DNA of 13,869 bases from Porogramme epimiltina. Lineage: Eukaryota; Basidiomycota; Agaricomycetes; Polyporales; Polyporaceae. A program made the position numbers and the translations under genes. This document shows positions 1 through 7,719 of this stretch, piece by piece. The stretch lies in the NCBI GenBank assembly GCA_900155495.1, contig FTLJ01000693.1, forward strand, positions 1 through 13,869. Reading direction: 5' to 3'. Positions within the stretch are counted from its first letter, which is position 1. Each line of letters begins with the position of its first letter. Below the pieces are notes generated by a model that was not told the origin of the DNA, ran no database searches, and saw nothing but the letters and a program-made list of their open reading frames with translations.

Positions 1-44
1 CTGGCTGATCCGACCCTATCTCACCTTATCCCCTCCCGATACAA
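1..44. repeat. Terminal direct repeat, left copy
   Basis: The first 44 bases are identical to the last 44 bases of the window. The sequence is pyrimidine-rich on the plus strand and does not occur elsewhere in the window. The simplest readings are the overlap of a circular molecule or assembly cycle (13,825 bp without the overlap), or the junction between two units of a large tandem repeat. There are no TG...CA ends, primer-binding site or polypurine tract next to it, so a retrotransposon LTR is unlikely. Confidence 0.95.
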
Positions 45-1690
45 TCCAACAGCGCTGACACACCTGCAGGATGTCCCTGGATAGCCTGGCTTGCGAGCCT
101 GAGCGTTCGCGCGACTACCGTATGAAGAGGATCGCACGTCTGTCGCCCCCGCCGAGCGCGCCCTCCACGCCCCCAAATCTCCGCGACTCAATCTCTGCGC
201 GATTTGCCATCCGCACGCACGCACAGTGCCCCCTCGCTCGCATTCGGCCAGCCGCCCGTCCCCGCCCCTCGCACGAGTCGTCGCAGTGAGAACCCCGACG
301 CGTTTTGGCGCCCACTTATTCTCGTCGCCCCGGCATGAGTGCACCCTACAAGGTGTAGCGCGAATAGACTCGCCGCCGCGGTGCGTGTTCTCTCCCCTCG
401 GTCGTTCGGCCGCTCGGACCCTCGGCACACGCGCGTCGACGTCGCCAGGGGCGCGAACGCACGCACGGGTGTCCGTCGCCTGCGCGGGCGGGGTCACGCC
501 CCCGCGCGGGGCCCGTGCGTGCTGTATGGCTCGCAATAGTGCAATAGGGCGGGGCGTTCGCGAATCCCGCGTCGGCGCTCGGGGCTCGGGGGGCGCGTGG
601 GTGCGCGCGAGCCCCCCCGGCTATCCTCCAGGGTGCACGCCCGGTTTGCCCCTTTGGGCGGCGCGCATCCCCCTGGCACGCTGCGCGCGCGCGCGGTCTT
701 CCCGTGCCCCCTTTCAGAATGCCGACGGAAGGGGCTGCGTGCGGGTGGCAGCGGTGCACAGCGGTCGCCGTGGTGCATTGCGAATATTGAATGTCACCGT
801 TGAGTTAGAGCGACGTGATGCTGCCCAGGGATCGAGGCCCGCGAGGCTTGTGTCGAGTCTGGGCTTGCTTCCTGCCCGCGCCACCCATTCAGCGATGCCC
901 GCGTGCCTACTGCCTAGTGCTCTCCCAAAGCAAGCACAGGCTATGCGCCCCCGATGCGCGCGGCGTGCGGCTCACGGCTTGCGGCTCGCGGCCGCGCGAG
1001 TACGTACGGGGACGTGGGGGCTTCGCGAGCCGCGTCTGTAAACGCCGTCCGACTTCTCCCGCGGGGGAGGCCTGGGGGAGAAATGGGGGGGTTCTGTGCC
1101 TGAGTGGGGGGCTCACGCCGCTGTGATAATGCGCCGCGGCGCATTTCCCTCTTGGGCGGTTTTCGCGTCCTCGGCGTGCGCTCGCGAAGGCGCGTGTGCT
1201 GCAGCGTCGTCGCCGCCCTCTACCGCCGAAAGGGTGCGCGCGGTGCACGTCTGCTTGTCCTGCCCCTACTCCCTCGCGTCCACGAGATCTGACACGTCTC
1301 CCTCCCCAACTACAGGCCCACTATCGGCATGACGCGATATACCACATCATGGTGGCACCTCCAAGGAATGTCTTGCCTCTCTCGTCGCTCAACACCTCCA
1401 CAACCACATAGGCGCGGGGCCGGTGGGAGCGCGCTTGCCACGCTGACGACGCGCAAGCGCCACCCGCCGTGTGCACCCGACGCGCGCCGCACGCTGGCCA
1501 GTCGCGCCGTCGCCCATCTGGTCCACGACGCGTGGAGGCGGGTGCACTCGCTCGTGGGCTTTGGGGTCGCTTCTTGCCGTCCTCCGACTGGCCGCCCCGT
1601 CTGCCTCGGCGATCAATCTAGCTTGAGGCGCACACGGTCGGGCGCTAGGCGACTCAATGGGCGAATGGGTGCGCGAGTCTCGGTTTCAAA
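45..1690. other. GC- and CpG-rich stretch without a recognisable gene
   Basis: The stretch is very rich in C, G and CpG, with many short GC palindromes. Long frames are open on both strands at once, and the conceptual proteins are Arg/Ala/Pro/Gly-rich with no motif, as expected when stop codons are rare. I see no tRNA, rRNA, tandem repeat or transposase motif. The retained CpG suggests this part has not suffered cytosine-deamination decay. Confidence 0.6.
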
Positions 1691-1720
1691 TTGGCGATTA
1701 TTCAATTGACACCTTTTCTT

Positions 1721-1989
1721 CCGCAGAACGCTACAGGATCAGTCTGCTCAATGCTTGCGCCAGCTGCCAGGGGGCTTTTGTATAAGTGTCCTGGAAGCTG
1801 CTGGCTCACCATGATGGCTACTCCGTCGAACACCAGCATGTGGATGCTGCGACTTTCCATGTCGAACGCCATCGTGCCCCTTTCTCCAGCCCACCCGGCC
1901 CAGCCCTCGACGGCCCATCGCGAAAGGACATCCTGGACACCGCCCTCTCATTGCCACCAGCTCCACAATCTCTCGAGATAGAAGCTTGA
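1721..1989 (+). pseudogene. Possible exon remnant with an S-L-L-x-A-C-x-x-C-Q-G motif
   Basis: A typical fungal 3' splice site precedes this segment: a branch-like ATTGAC, then a T/C tract, then CCGCAG ending at 1726. The following frame reads RYRISLLNACASCQGAFV, meets TAA at 1782-1784, and then stays open for about 67 codons to TGA at 1987-1989. From memory, the block resembles the Y-S-L-L-x-A-C-x-x-C-Q motif of a large group of basidiomycete secreted or membrane proteins of unknown function. A W (VSWKLLAHH) follows at roughly the expected place. The TAA lies in GTATAAGTG, which could itself be a splice donor paired with a CAG near 1837, giving an intron of about 60 nt. No upstream exon with a signal peptide and no downstream membrane segment were found. 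It is either a decayed exon or a chance resemblance. Confidence 0.25.
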
Positions 1990-3319
1990 AGAAGACCCCC
2001 GGACGTAGTGCCACCCATCCCGCACGCACTCGCCCACGCCCTCGTCCGCTCCAGCTCTCCCTCGCCTCACCCCGCCGCGCTCACGCTCCCCCGCCGCGCC
2101 CGCCCGTCCCCTCTTCTTGCGCTCTTCCCTCCCACCGCCACTCAAGGCGCTCGCGAGCGCGGCGGAAACCTCGGCCGTTCTCATGGCCGCCCGCCCGCGT
2201 CTGCAGGTTTCCCCGCGCAGCGCCCACGGTGCGGGCCGCACCGCGAGCGCAGCGGCGGTCTGCGCCGTTCGGGAGCGCGCGCGGCCCACCCGCGGGCGCC
2301 CGGGCAGGTCTATCTAGGACTCACGGCGCGCTTCTGCCCGACGCCCATCGGAGACCGGGCGTGGCGGGCTGGCCGCGATGTTGCGCGACCTATAGGCGCC
2401 CGCGCGTCGAAAATCGGCCTCGAAGCGCAGGAACCCGCGTCGAGACGGTGGCTTCTCGTTCTCCAAAAGGCGCGACCGGTCGCTGTCCCCTCACCCGCGC
2501 AAGCGGTGATATGCGCGTGACGAAAGGCCGGCCTAATCCTTTACGCCAACTGGAAGGCAAACCGCTCCCGGCGGGGTCGGACTCCCCATCGTCTGGGCGG
2601 CGGGCACTATGCATGACGGTCGTGACCCCGTTGTGACGATTAGGGTGGTTTCGCAAGCCTTTGCGCTAACTCATCCGTCGCGCGCGACGCACATCCTGTT
2701 CGTCATGCGCGATAGAGCTCTCGTTCTCCGCCTGGGCTGTATCCCACCCAACGGGCTTACGCGGCCTCAGGGTCTTTCGACATGCTTCTGGGCGAGAAGA
2801 CCGACTCCTCAGCCGATGTGGCGCACGGCGCGCTGGCCGAGGAGTACAACACCACACACGTTGCGCACGCGAGACGGTTTCTCCGGACGCTCGCCCGCTG
2901 TGGGATCGCGCACGTCGCGAAGGGCGGTGGATGCGGCGCACCCGCCGCGATACGCACTCGTCGGGACGCTGGGGCGGACGGGTTCGATGCCGCTGCTTCA
3001 TCTTCGTATCTTTCTTCCGCTTTTCCTTCAGCTCCCGTGCGGCGGCCTACGACCCCGGTGTCTCAAGGCTCGACTCGCACTACGATAGCCCCGCCGCTGC
3101 GGTACGTATCTTATCTACTCCCTGCCCTCGCGCCTTGACCAAGCCGGATTGCTGAGACATCCGTGCGCAAATGGCGCATGGGTGGCTCAGGTCGTTGGGG
3201 CCTTGGGCGGGCGCCCCGACGAGTCCCCGTGACTGCGTGCGTCCGCAGACGGATTTGAACACGGCCTGCGCGGGCGTGCACGCTTTGAGTCCATATATGT
3301 TTCTCGCGGCACCGCGGAG
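1990..3319. other. GC-rich stretch, nothing recognisable
   Basis: Several frames are open on both strands, but the predicted proteins are low-complexity and show no known motif. The plus strand is C-rich at 2010-2130. A GGTTCGATGCC string at 2981-2991 resembles a tRNA B box but lacks a pairing T stem. I see no repeat shared with the rest of the window. Confidence 0.5.
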
Positions 3320-3541
3320 ATGGATGGGATGTGTAAGCTACACTGGATCGTCCAGCTTCGGTGCTGCGCGGCGGCGGAGCGCGTGGGCTACATAGATACG
3401 GTACAGGTACGCCAGGAAACTTGTGCCATATCGCGAGCGACGGTGTTCGACATCGAGCAACTGGAAAGGCGGTCCGCAGTAGATGTGTGCACAAGTGCTG
3501 AGTCCTCCCATTTGTTTATCACATACGAACTCGATATCTAA
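3320..3541 (+). CDS. Small ORF, unrecognised (doubtful)
   Basis: A 73-codon frame begins MDGMCKLHWIVQLRCC and ends in TELDI-like polar residues before a TAA. It contains a helical, charged middle part (TVFDIEQLERRSAVDV). The local composition is less GC-extreme than upstream, so an open frame of this size means slightly more here. A CATATATG string lies at about 3291-3298, just upstream. There is no domain, signal peptide or visible intron that I can name. It could equally be an exon fragment or chance. Confidence 0.12.
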   Translation: MDGMCKLHWIVQLRCCAAAERVGYIDTVQVRQETCAISRATVFDIEQLERRSAVDVCTSAESSHLFITYELDI

Positions 3542-3779
3542 CCTAACTCCGGAGTATATGGCGTCTGTGGGAGTACTTGTCCCAAGTATAAATACTCTCT
3601 TTTCCGGTATGGCGACCTACGTGGCAAGCACTCGTGCCTGGCAACTTTTCGTCTTCTCAACGATCACGGAGAGGCTTTATGGGGACCCCGAGGCCGTGTC
3701 TTTCGTGCCTTGGCATGGCGTCCGGTCCCGCAATAATCTCCGGCCTCCAATTATGAACCCCCTTGGGCTTGAAGTTTAA
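3483..3779 (+). CDS. Small ORF, unrecognised (doubtful)
   Basis: This 98-codon frame starts with MCAQVLSPPICLSHTN and is open to TAA at 3777-3779. A mildly hydrophobic part (MASVGVLVPSINTLFSGM) could be one membrane segment. The TATA-like site at 3587 lies inside it, and a second in-frame ATG at 3609 would give 56 residues. No family is recognised. It overlaps the 3320-3541 frame in another phase, so at most one of the two can be real in the overlap. Confidence 0.12.
   Translation: MCAQVLSPPICLSHTNSISNLTPEYMASVGVLVPSINTLFSGMATYVASTRAWQLFVFSTITERLYGDPEAVSFVPWHGVRSRNNLRPPIMNPLGLEV
3587..3594 (+). promoter_or_regulatory. TATA-box-like sequence
   Basis: TATAAATA matches the TATA consensus. It follows a small inverted repeat (TACTTG, TCC, CAAGTA). 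An ATG at 3609 opens a 56-codon frame ending at 3779 (MATYVASTRAWQLFVF...). The ATG is too close downstream for a normal 5' leader, so the site may be unused or serve another start. Confidence 0.2.
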
Positions 3780-3942
3780 AAGGGAATCCGGTAAACAGTT
3801 ACGTAGTAGTTACGCGTTAGCAGCAACTAGCTGTGCACACCTAATCTTACTGGCGACGCGCGTGGTGGTTTGAACGTTCGCGGGCGGAGACTGAAATGCG
3901 CGAGGAGAGAGGATACCAGATGGATGCTTTTCCTCTGTACAG

Positions 3943-4014
3943 TGGGGGAGGGGATAAATCGCGCTGGGAGGGAAATCGCATGGGGAGGGAAATCACACTG
4001 GGAGGAGAATCATG
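3943..4014 (+). repeat. Short tandem repeat, about 17-18 bp x 4
   Basis: Four imperfect units follow one another: TGGGGGAGGGGATAAATC (from 3943), TGGGAGGGAAATCGCA (3965-3980), TGGGGAGGGAAATCACA (3981-3997) and CTGGGAGGAGAATCATG (3998-4014). Each has a purine-rich G-A block followed by AATC. This could be a small minisatellite or a row of protein-binding sites upstream of the promoter-like segment at 4195-4300. Confidence 0.6.
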
Positions 4015-4194
4015 TCGGAGGGGGGCGCGAAACCAGGGAGGCAATTTGACAGCGAGACGACACCAGGGATCTACTATCAGCACAAACACAGGCCAGACAC
4101 AACCAGAGGCAGTTTTCCAGACAAAATACATACAAAGGCCATCTGCCAGCAACACGGAAGAAAACGAAACAACGACCAAGTGCCCGCGCCCCGC

Positions 4195-4300
4195 ACCCAA
4201 TTTAAGCGCCCGCCCGCCATCAGCCGATTGGCGCGGCGCCCCTCCCACGTCTCTTCGTCTCTTCGACCGCCACTGCCATCATCCACCGCCGCTGCCCGTG
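4195..4300 (+). promoter_or_regulatory. Promoter-like segment with CCAAT-type and CT-rich elements
   Basis: A CCCAATTTAAG at about 4196-4206 and a GATTGGC (inverted CCAAT) at about 4225-4231 are followed by a CT-rich tract (TCTCTTCGTCTCTTCG) and then CATCATCC. In fungi, CCAAT boxes followed by a pyrimidine tract commonly precede transcription starts. The nearest plus-strand ATG frame begins at 4374 and runs 52 codons including the stop to 4531. No transcript evidence is available. Confidence 0.25.
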
Positions 4301-4444
4301 TTCTGCCTGACCCGCCTTGCCCGACAACGCCCATTCTCGACTCTGTGCACAACATCTGCAGCCGCAGCCTCAATGCATGTCAACATCGCCTGCCTGCTCA
4401 CCGGTCAACATGATAATCCTGCCCGCCGGGCTCTGAAGGGTGAT

Positions 4445-4452
4445 TATAAAAA
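4445..4452 (+). promoter_or_regulatory. TATA-box-like sequence upstream of a Cys-rich ORF
   Basis: TATAAAAA is a strong match to the TATA consensus. It lies 87 bp before the ATG at 4532 of a 98-codon frame, leaving room for a start site and a short leader. Confidence 0.25.
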
Positions 4453-4531
4453 TGGTCCTGTGGCCGAGCTTCCCCTCTGTCCGCACCAGGACTGCGTGAC
4501 ACACAGCCTGTGTCAGTACCCTCAAGCATGA

Positions 4532-4828
4532 ATGTGTCCACCTCACCTCATCCACCCGGGGCACCAGTTTCCGCTGCCCTATCCGTTTTTGGGACCAGAA
4601 CCCACCTCCGTACTCCAACGCTCCTCTAACCCGGGTCCCATGCCATACTGCCCTTGTGTCGACGCCGCTGTGATCGCTGCCGTACTCCATGGGGGTCGAT
4701 GTTCTTGCACTCTCGCTGTCCACGAGAGTGCTAGCACATCCATCCCCTGCTGCTGCAAGTCAAATGTGAATTCCCAAGCATTCCGTGCTCAGTCATCGTC
4801 GTCGTTATCCAAATGCCTTAATTTGTGA
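4532..4828 (+). CDS. Cysteine-rich small ORF, unrecognised
   Basis: This 98-codon frame starts at an ATG (MCPPHLIHPGHQ) behind a consensus TATA box and ends with TGA. It holds scattered cysteines, including C-P-C, C-S-C and a CCC run (IPCCCKSN), and a serine-rich tail. The cysteine spacing does not match a hydrophobin. The N-terminus has no hydrophobic signal core. A minus-strand frame (ATG at 4690 down to 4370) overlaps it and looks equally protein-like, so strand is undecided. A 9-bp hairpin lies inside it at 4707-4731. Confidence 0.2.
   Translation: MCPPHLIHPGHQFPLPYPFLGPEPTSVLQRSSNPGPMPYCPCVDAAVIAAVLHGGRCSCTLAVHESASTSIPCCCKSNVNSQAFRAQSSSSLSKCLNL
4707..4731. repeat. Small perfect hairpin (9-bp stem, 7-nt loop)
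   Basis: GCACTCTCG at 4707-4715 pairs perfectly with CGAGAGTGC at 4723-4731 around the loop CTGTCCA. No T-run follows. Its role is unknown. Confidence 0.6.
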
Positions 4829-4848
4829 GAAGAAATATGTGATCCCAA

Positions 4849-5262
4849 ATGCGTGTGTCTGTGCCTCCACAAAATGATATGCGCACCTTTCTACAACTTG
4901 ACAGAAACCTCAGGGGAGATGTCCACGATGATTACACCTCTCCAGCATCTCACAGACAGAACCCTAAGATTGTTACCACATACCAAAGTCCTTCCGTCCC
5001 CCTCCCAGATCCCCCCTTCAACGGTGGTTGGGTCCCAGTATTTGTCGAGCCCGCCTGTGAGCTGTTGGATGCAATGCTGTGTTGCAGGAAGTGCAAGACG
5101 AGGACAGGTACCAAGATGAGCAGCAGGAGGACAAGGACAAGTCAGAGAGGAAGAGTGCAGCCACAGTCATCACCGTGTCCAATATACTACTTGGACAGAC
5201 CATGGGCACGTCAACAACTTGAACCCCAGACTCGTGCCAATGCCAAGATCCGCTCCATGTGA
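4849..5262 (+). CDS. Hypothetical ORF, 137 codons, unrecognised
   Basis: The frame starts at ATG (MRVSVPPQNDMRTFLQLDR) and ends with TGA at 5262. It lies in sequence of balanced composition, where an open frame of this length is less expected by chance than in the GC-rich flanks. It contains a C-C-x-x-C cluster (MLCCRKCKTRTG) followed by a basic Arg/Ser/Thr-rich part. A second phase over 5080-5210 also reads plausibly, as an acidic-basic coil (EVQDEDRYQDEQQEDKDK) after a TTGCAG acceptor-like site. If that phase is the real one, the 137-codon frame is a shadow. No family is recognised. Confidence 0.22.
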   Translation: MRVSVPPQNDMRTFLQLDRNLRGDVHDDYTSPASHRQNPKIVTTYQSPSVPLPDPPFNGGWVPVFVEPACELLDAMLCCRKCKTRTGTKMSSRRTRTSQRGRVQPQSSPCPIYYLDRPWARQQLEPQTRANAKIRSM

Positions 5263-5463
5263 AGTCAAGCCCATTCATCCCCAATTGATTGTCGAAATTG
5301 TCTCACATTCAGGATAATTCTGGAGCGCTCCCACACTATCATTGCCACAGCACTCCTCCGTTGTTTCACTCTCCGCTTAATGTGACTGTGACTATCCATT
5401 TGGTAATATTTCCACAGTTCAATTTGTCAATTACATGTCTGTCGCCATACACAATTCAATCCC

Positions 5464-5880
5464 CTACTCCGAATCTGAGTCAATCCACCGCTTGCTCTTT
5501 GGTCCCTTCCGCACATACCGTGGAGGGAACCTATTCGAGTCCACGCTTGCACGCTCCCGATGCTCCCCACTGTCACTCCGGCACACCTTTGGCAGCGGCT
5601 CCTGACACCCCTCAATTGGACCAAGACACACATTGTAGTGTCCCTCCCGAGCTGCAATTATTTCCCCTGCCCTTGCCCGTCTGAACCGAAGCTTCCCCTC
5701 CTCAAATAGCTCTAACAGCTCCCGCACAGCCGTCGCACTCCGCTGCAGGCTGCTCAGGTTCCGAAACGGCAGGCTCCGGGGCCACCCTGAAAGCACCACT
5801 CCGTGCCGAAGAATGATCTTCTCCCGGTACTCCCGTAGGCTCCATCGCATCTCCGCTGCCACGTCGCCTGTCACTTCCAC
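5464..5880 (-). CDS. Exon of a basidiomycete repeat-associated protein of unknown function
   Basis: The minus-strand frame reads MRWSLREYREKIILRHGV, then VLSGWPRSLPFRNLSSL, then a leucine-rich helical stretch (AVRELLELFEEGKLRFRRA), and a polar tail ending in KSKRWIDSDSE and a stop. From memory, the order (W-x-x-Y-x-x-x-I-x-x-x-x-G-V-x-L-x-G-W-P, then F-x-N-x-S-x-L, then a charged helix and a Ser/Asp tail) resembles a group of agaricomycete proteins found in many copies near transposable elements. Their function is unknown to me. The first in-frame ATG is at 5850. The frame is open to about 5880, where an ACAG acceptor-like site and an in-frame TGA just upstream suggest the start lies in an earlier exon or is lost. 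5640-5880 keeps CpG, unlike its surroundings, which supports a real exon. I see no frameshift in the domain. Function cannot be assigned. Confidence 0.45.
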   Translation of the reverse strand: MEVTGDVAAEMRWSLREYREKIILRHGVVLSGWPRSLPFRNLSSLQRSATAVRELLELFEEGKLRFRRARAGEIIAAREGHYNVCLGPIEGCQEPLPKVCRSDSGEHRERASVDSNRFPPRYVRKGPKSKRWIDSDSE

Positions 5881-5899
5881 TGTCCTCCATCATGTTAGA

Positions 5900-6564
5900 C
5901 CCTAGCTACACTGTATCACAATTTATGCGTGCTGCTCACCAAGATTCATTGTAAGCACGTCCCGGAGCAGTCCCCGATCAGCAGCTGCGCTTGATGCGAA
6001 CTTGCCATGCTTTGTCTTTCCGGATGCAGGCCCTGGGCGAGCCATTTGCACAGGGAATTGGCCAGGGGTCACCGGGGGGTGTAGGGCGGATGGTAGAGAC
6101 TCGGTAACAGAGTAAATGCCGCCTGGATGATAGTGAATGTTTGTGGGTGCTGAGCAAGTGTATCAAAGCAGGATGCAGGTCGTTTGCACACAGGAATTAC
6201 TGATTAATATATGGCAACAGGAATAGGTGCACAGACAGACAAACAGACCAACCCAAGACCTCGCATTCTGCAAAAACAGGCATTGGACGGGTTGCTGCTC
6301 TGACTCGATCCTTTGCCGCTTCCGGTGCAGGTGTGAGGACAATAAAACTTTATTCCACTAACACGAGGCTTCTTGGCTAGACGGCAGGCAGAAACGGCGA
6401 CCAGAGGCGAGCAGAATGCTATCTGAAACACGTACACAATTATTGACGGCCCTTCACAAGGGGCTCACCCGTGAATTTACGCACCCTCTGGAAATCTTTG
6501 CGCATTTCGCTCCACGCGGCCGCCGCCGCATAATGGATAATTTATCTCTGTTCACGTACATCAA
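5900..6564. other. Intergenic stretch, no gene seen
   Basis: Short frames only, none with a recognisable motif. The one notable site is the palindromic polyadenylation-type signal at 6341-6354. At about 6500 the composition turns CpG-rich again as the repeat array begins. Confidence 0.5.
6341..6354. promoter_or_regulatory. Two-way AATAAA polyadenylation-type signal
   Basis: AATAAA at 6341-6346 and TTTATT at 6349-6354 form a palindrome two bases apart, so each strand carries AATAAA. Such a site could end convergent transcripts, but no gene is proven on either side. Confidence 0.2.
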
Positions 6565-6676
6565 TATCGCACCACGCTTACAAGATCTGGAAGGAGAGTT
6601 TCCGTGCACGGACGCATTGGCGTTGGCCACCGGATGATGTACAAGACGACTGTGAACACTTGTACTCGCGAATGAG
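6565..6676. repeat. 520-bp array, partial left unit
   Basis: GGAGAGTTTCCGTGCACGG...TGATGTACAAGACGACTG aligns with the ends of units 1 and 2 (GGAGTGTTTCC...GATGTCCAAAACAATCG and GGAGTGTTTCC...GACGTCCAAGACGATCG). Only the tail of the unit is present. The left edge is approximate. Confidence 0.6.
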
Positions 6677-7207
6677 GATAATGGTGACCTCCTTGATGTG
6701 GTCGAGACCATCGCTCAGATTTAGGACTCACGTCTTTGGAGATGATTGACGTCCTCCTATGCACCGTCCCGGATTGACAATGAGAATAACGGACACTTCC
6801 TACGTGCAGTGGCAGACGTACTCTGGGTCCATGAGGCCGACTCGGAGGATCCATTCTACGGTGATCGGAATGGAATGACAGGGACCCTTGATACGCCAGA
6901 CCCGGAGCGGTGCAGACACAGGCTGGCGCAAGCACAGCATCAAACTCGTGGAGAATATCTGTGACCCTGCTCGTATTTTGATTCCCTGAACGTCTAGTGG
7001 AGCCTGGTGTGCGTGATCTCGTCGACGGGCCGAACAATACGGATGCCGGTGTGTCGGGCCTGCCACCGATTCTTTCTGTGATGCACCGCGTGTATAATTG
7101 GAGTCTCCCTGAGCCTACCCCCCGTTGTACCGCGCGGGGAGTGTTTCCACCTAGAGATGTCAGTGTCGGCTGCCGCACGATGTCCAAAACAATCGCCACC
7201 TCGCTTG
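6677..7207. repeat. 520-bp array, unit 1
   Basis: This is a complete unit of 531 bp with all three shared blocks. A 212-codon minus-strand frame over 6561-7199 crosses the unit, but it is not in phase with the shared peptide blocks and starts with GTG, so it is not a credible gene. Confidence 0.75.
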
Positions 7208-7719
7208 GATAATGGTGACCTCCTTGATGTGGTCGAGAGCATCACTCAGAGTCACTGGAAATTCTGTTTTCAACCATCTAGACTCGTCAGTGAGAACGAC
7301 AGAAACTTTCAGGGTGTAGCGGTACACGTACTCTGGGTCCATGAGGGGCCGAGGATGGAAAAGCGAGGACCCTTGCTACCGCAGACCCAGAGCCAGACGG
7401 ACATGCGTTGACACGAGCACAACATCATACACCGCTTGCGCTAGCACGCATGCCGATTCCCCAGACATCTACCTCACCCGAGCATCCATGATTTCATCGT
7501 CTCCCTGGACGATACGGATGCCGGTGTGTCGGGCACCGAGCCTGCCGCGGATTCCCTCCGTGATGCGGTGCGTATAGAAATAGGGTCTCCTTAGGCGTGC
7601 TCTCCGCTGTACCGTGTTCGCTACATCTGGGAGGAGTGTTTCCATCTACAGAGACGTCAGTGTCGGGTCCCGCATGACGTCCAAGACGATCGCCACTCAC
7701 GCTTCCATTCGCTCACTCG
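7208..7719. repeat. 520-bp array, unit 2
   Basis: This is a complete unit of 512 bp with all three shared blocks. On the minus strand it keeps the longest run of the putative peptide: MDPEYVYRYTLKVSVVL, then TDESRW, then LDHIKEVTII, uninterrupted over about 50 codons. Confidence 0.75.

Larger units (their letters stand above)
4450..6450. other. CpG-poor island between CpG-rich flanks
   Basis: From roughly 4450 to 6450 the base composition is near balanced, CpG is scarce, and TpG and CpA are frequent. The sequence on both sides is full of CpG. For example, 4861-5040 holds only about four CpG. This is the pattern left by deamination of methylated CpG in repeats. One exception is 5640-5880, which keeps many CpG and coincides with the best protein match in the island. 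Apart from the ORFs listed, I see no transposase or reverse transcriptase motif here. The boundaries are approximate. Confidence 0.5.

Noticed and set aside
226..1041. 271-codon plus-strand frame in the GC-rich left end
   Set aside because: Arg/Ala/Pro-rich low complexity without a domain; other frames on both strands are open over the same bases, as expected from the high GC content.
2981..2991. tRNA-like B box GGTTCGATGCC
   Set aside because: The flanking bases do not form a T stem and no A box or acceptor stem is found at the right spacing.
5289..5684. 131-codon plus-strand frame
   Set aside because: It is partly antisense to the better-supported minus-strand exon and has no motif.
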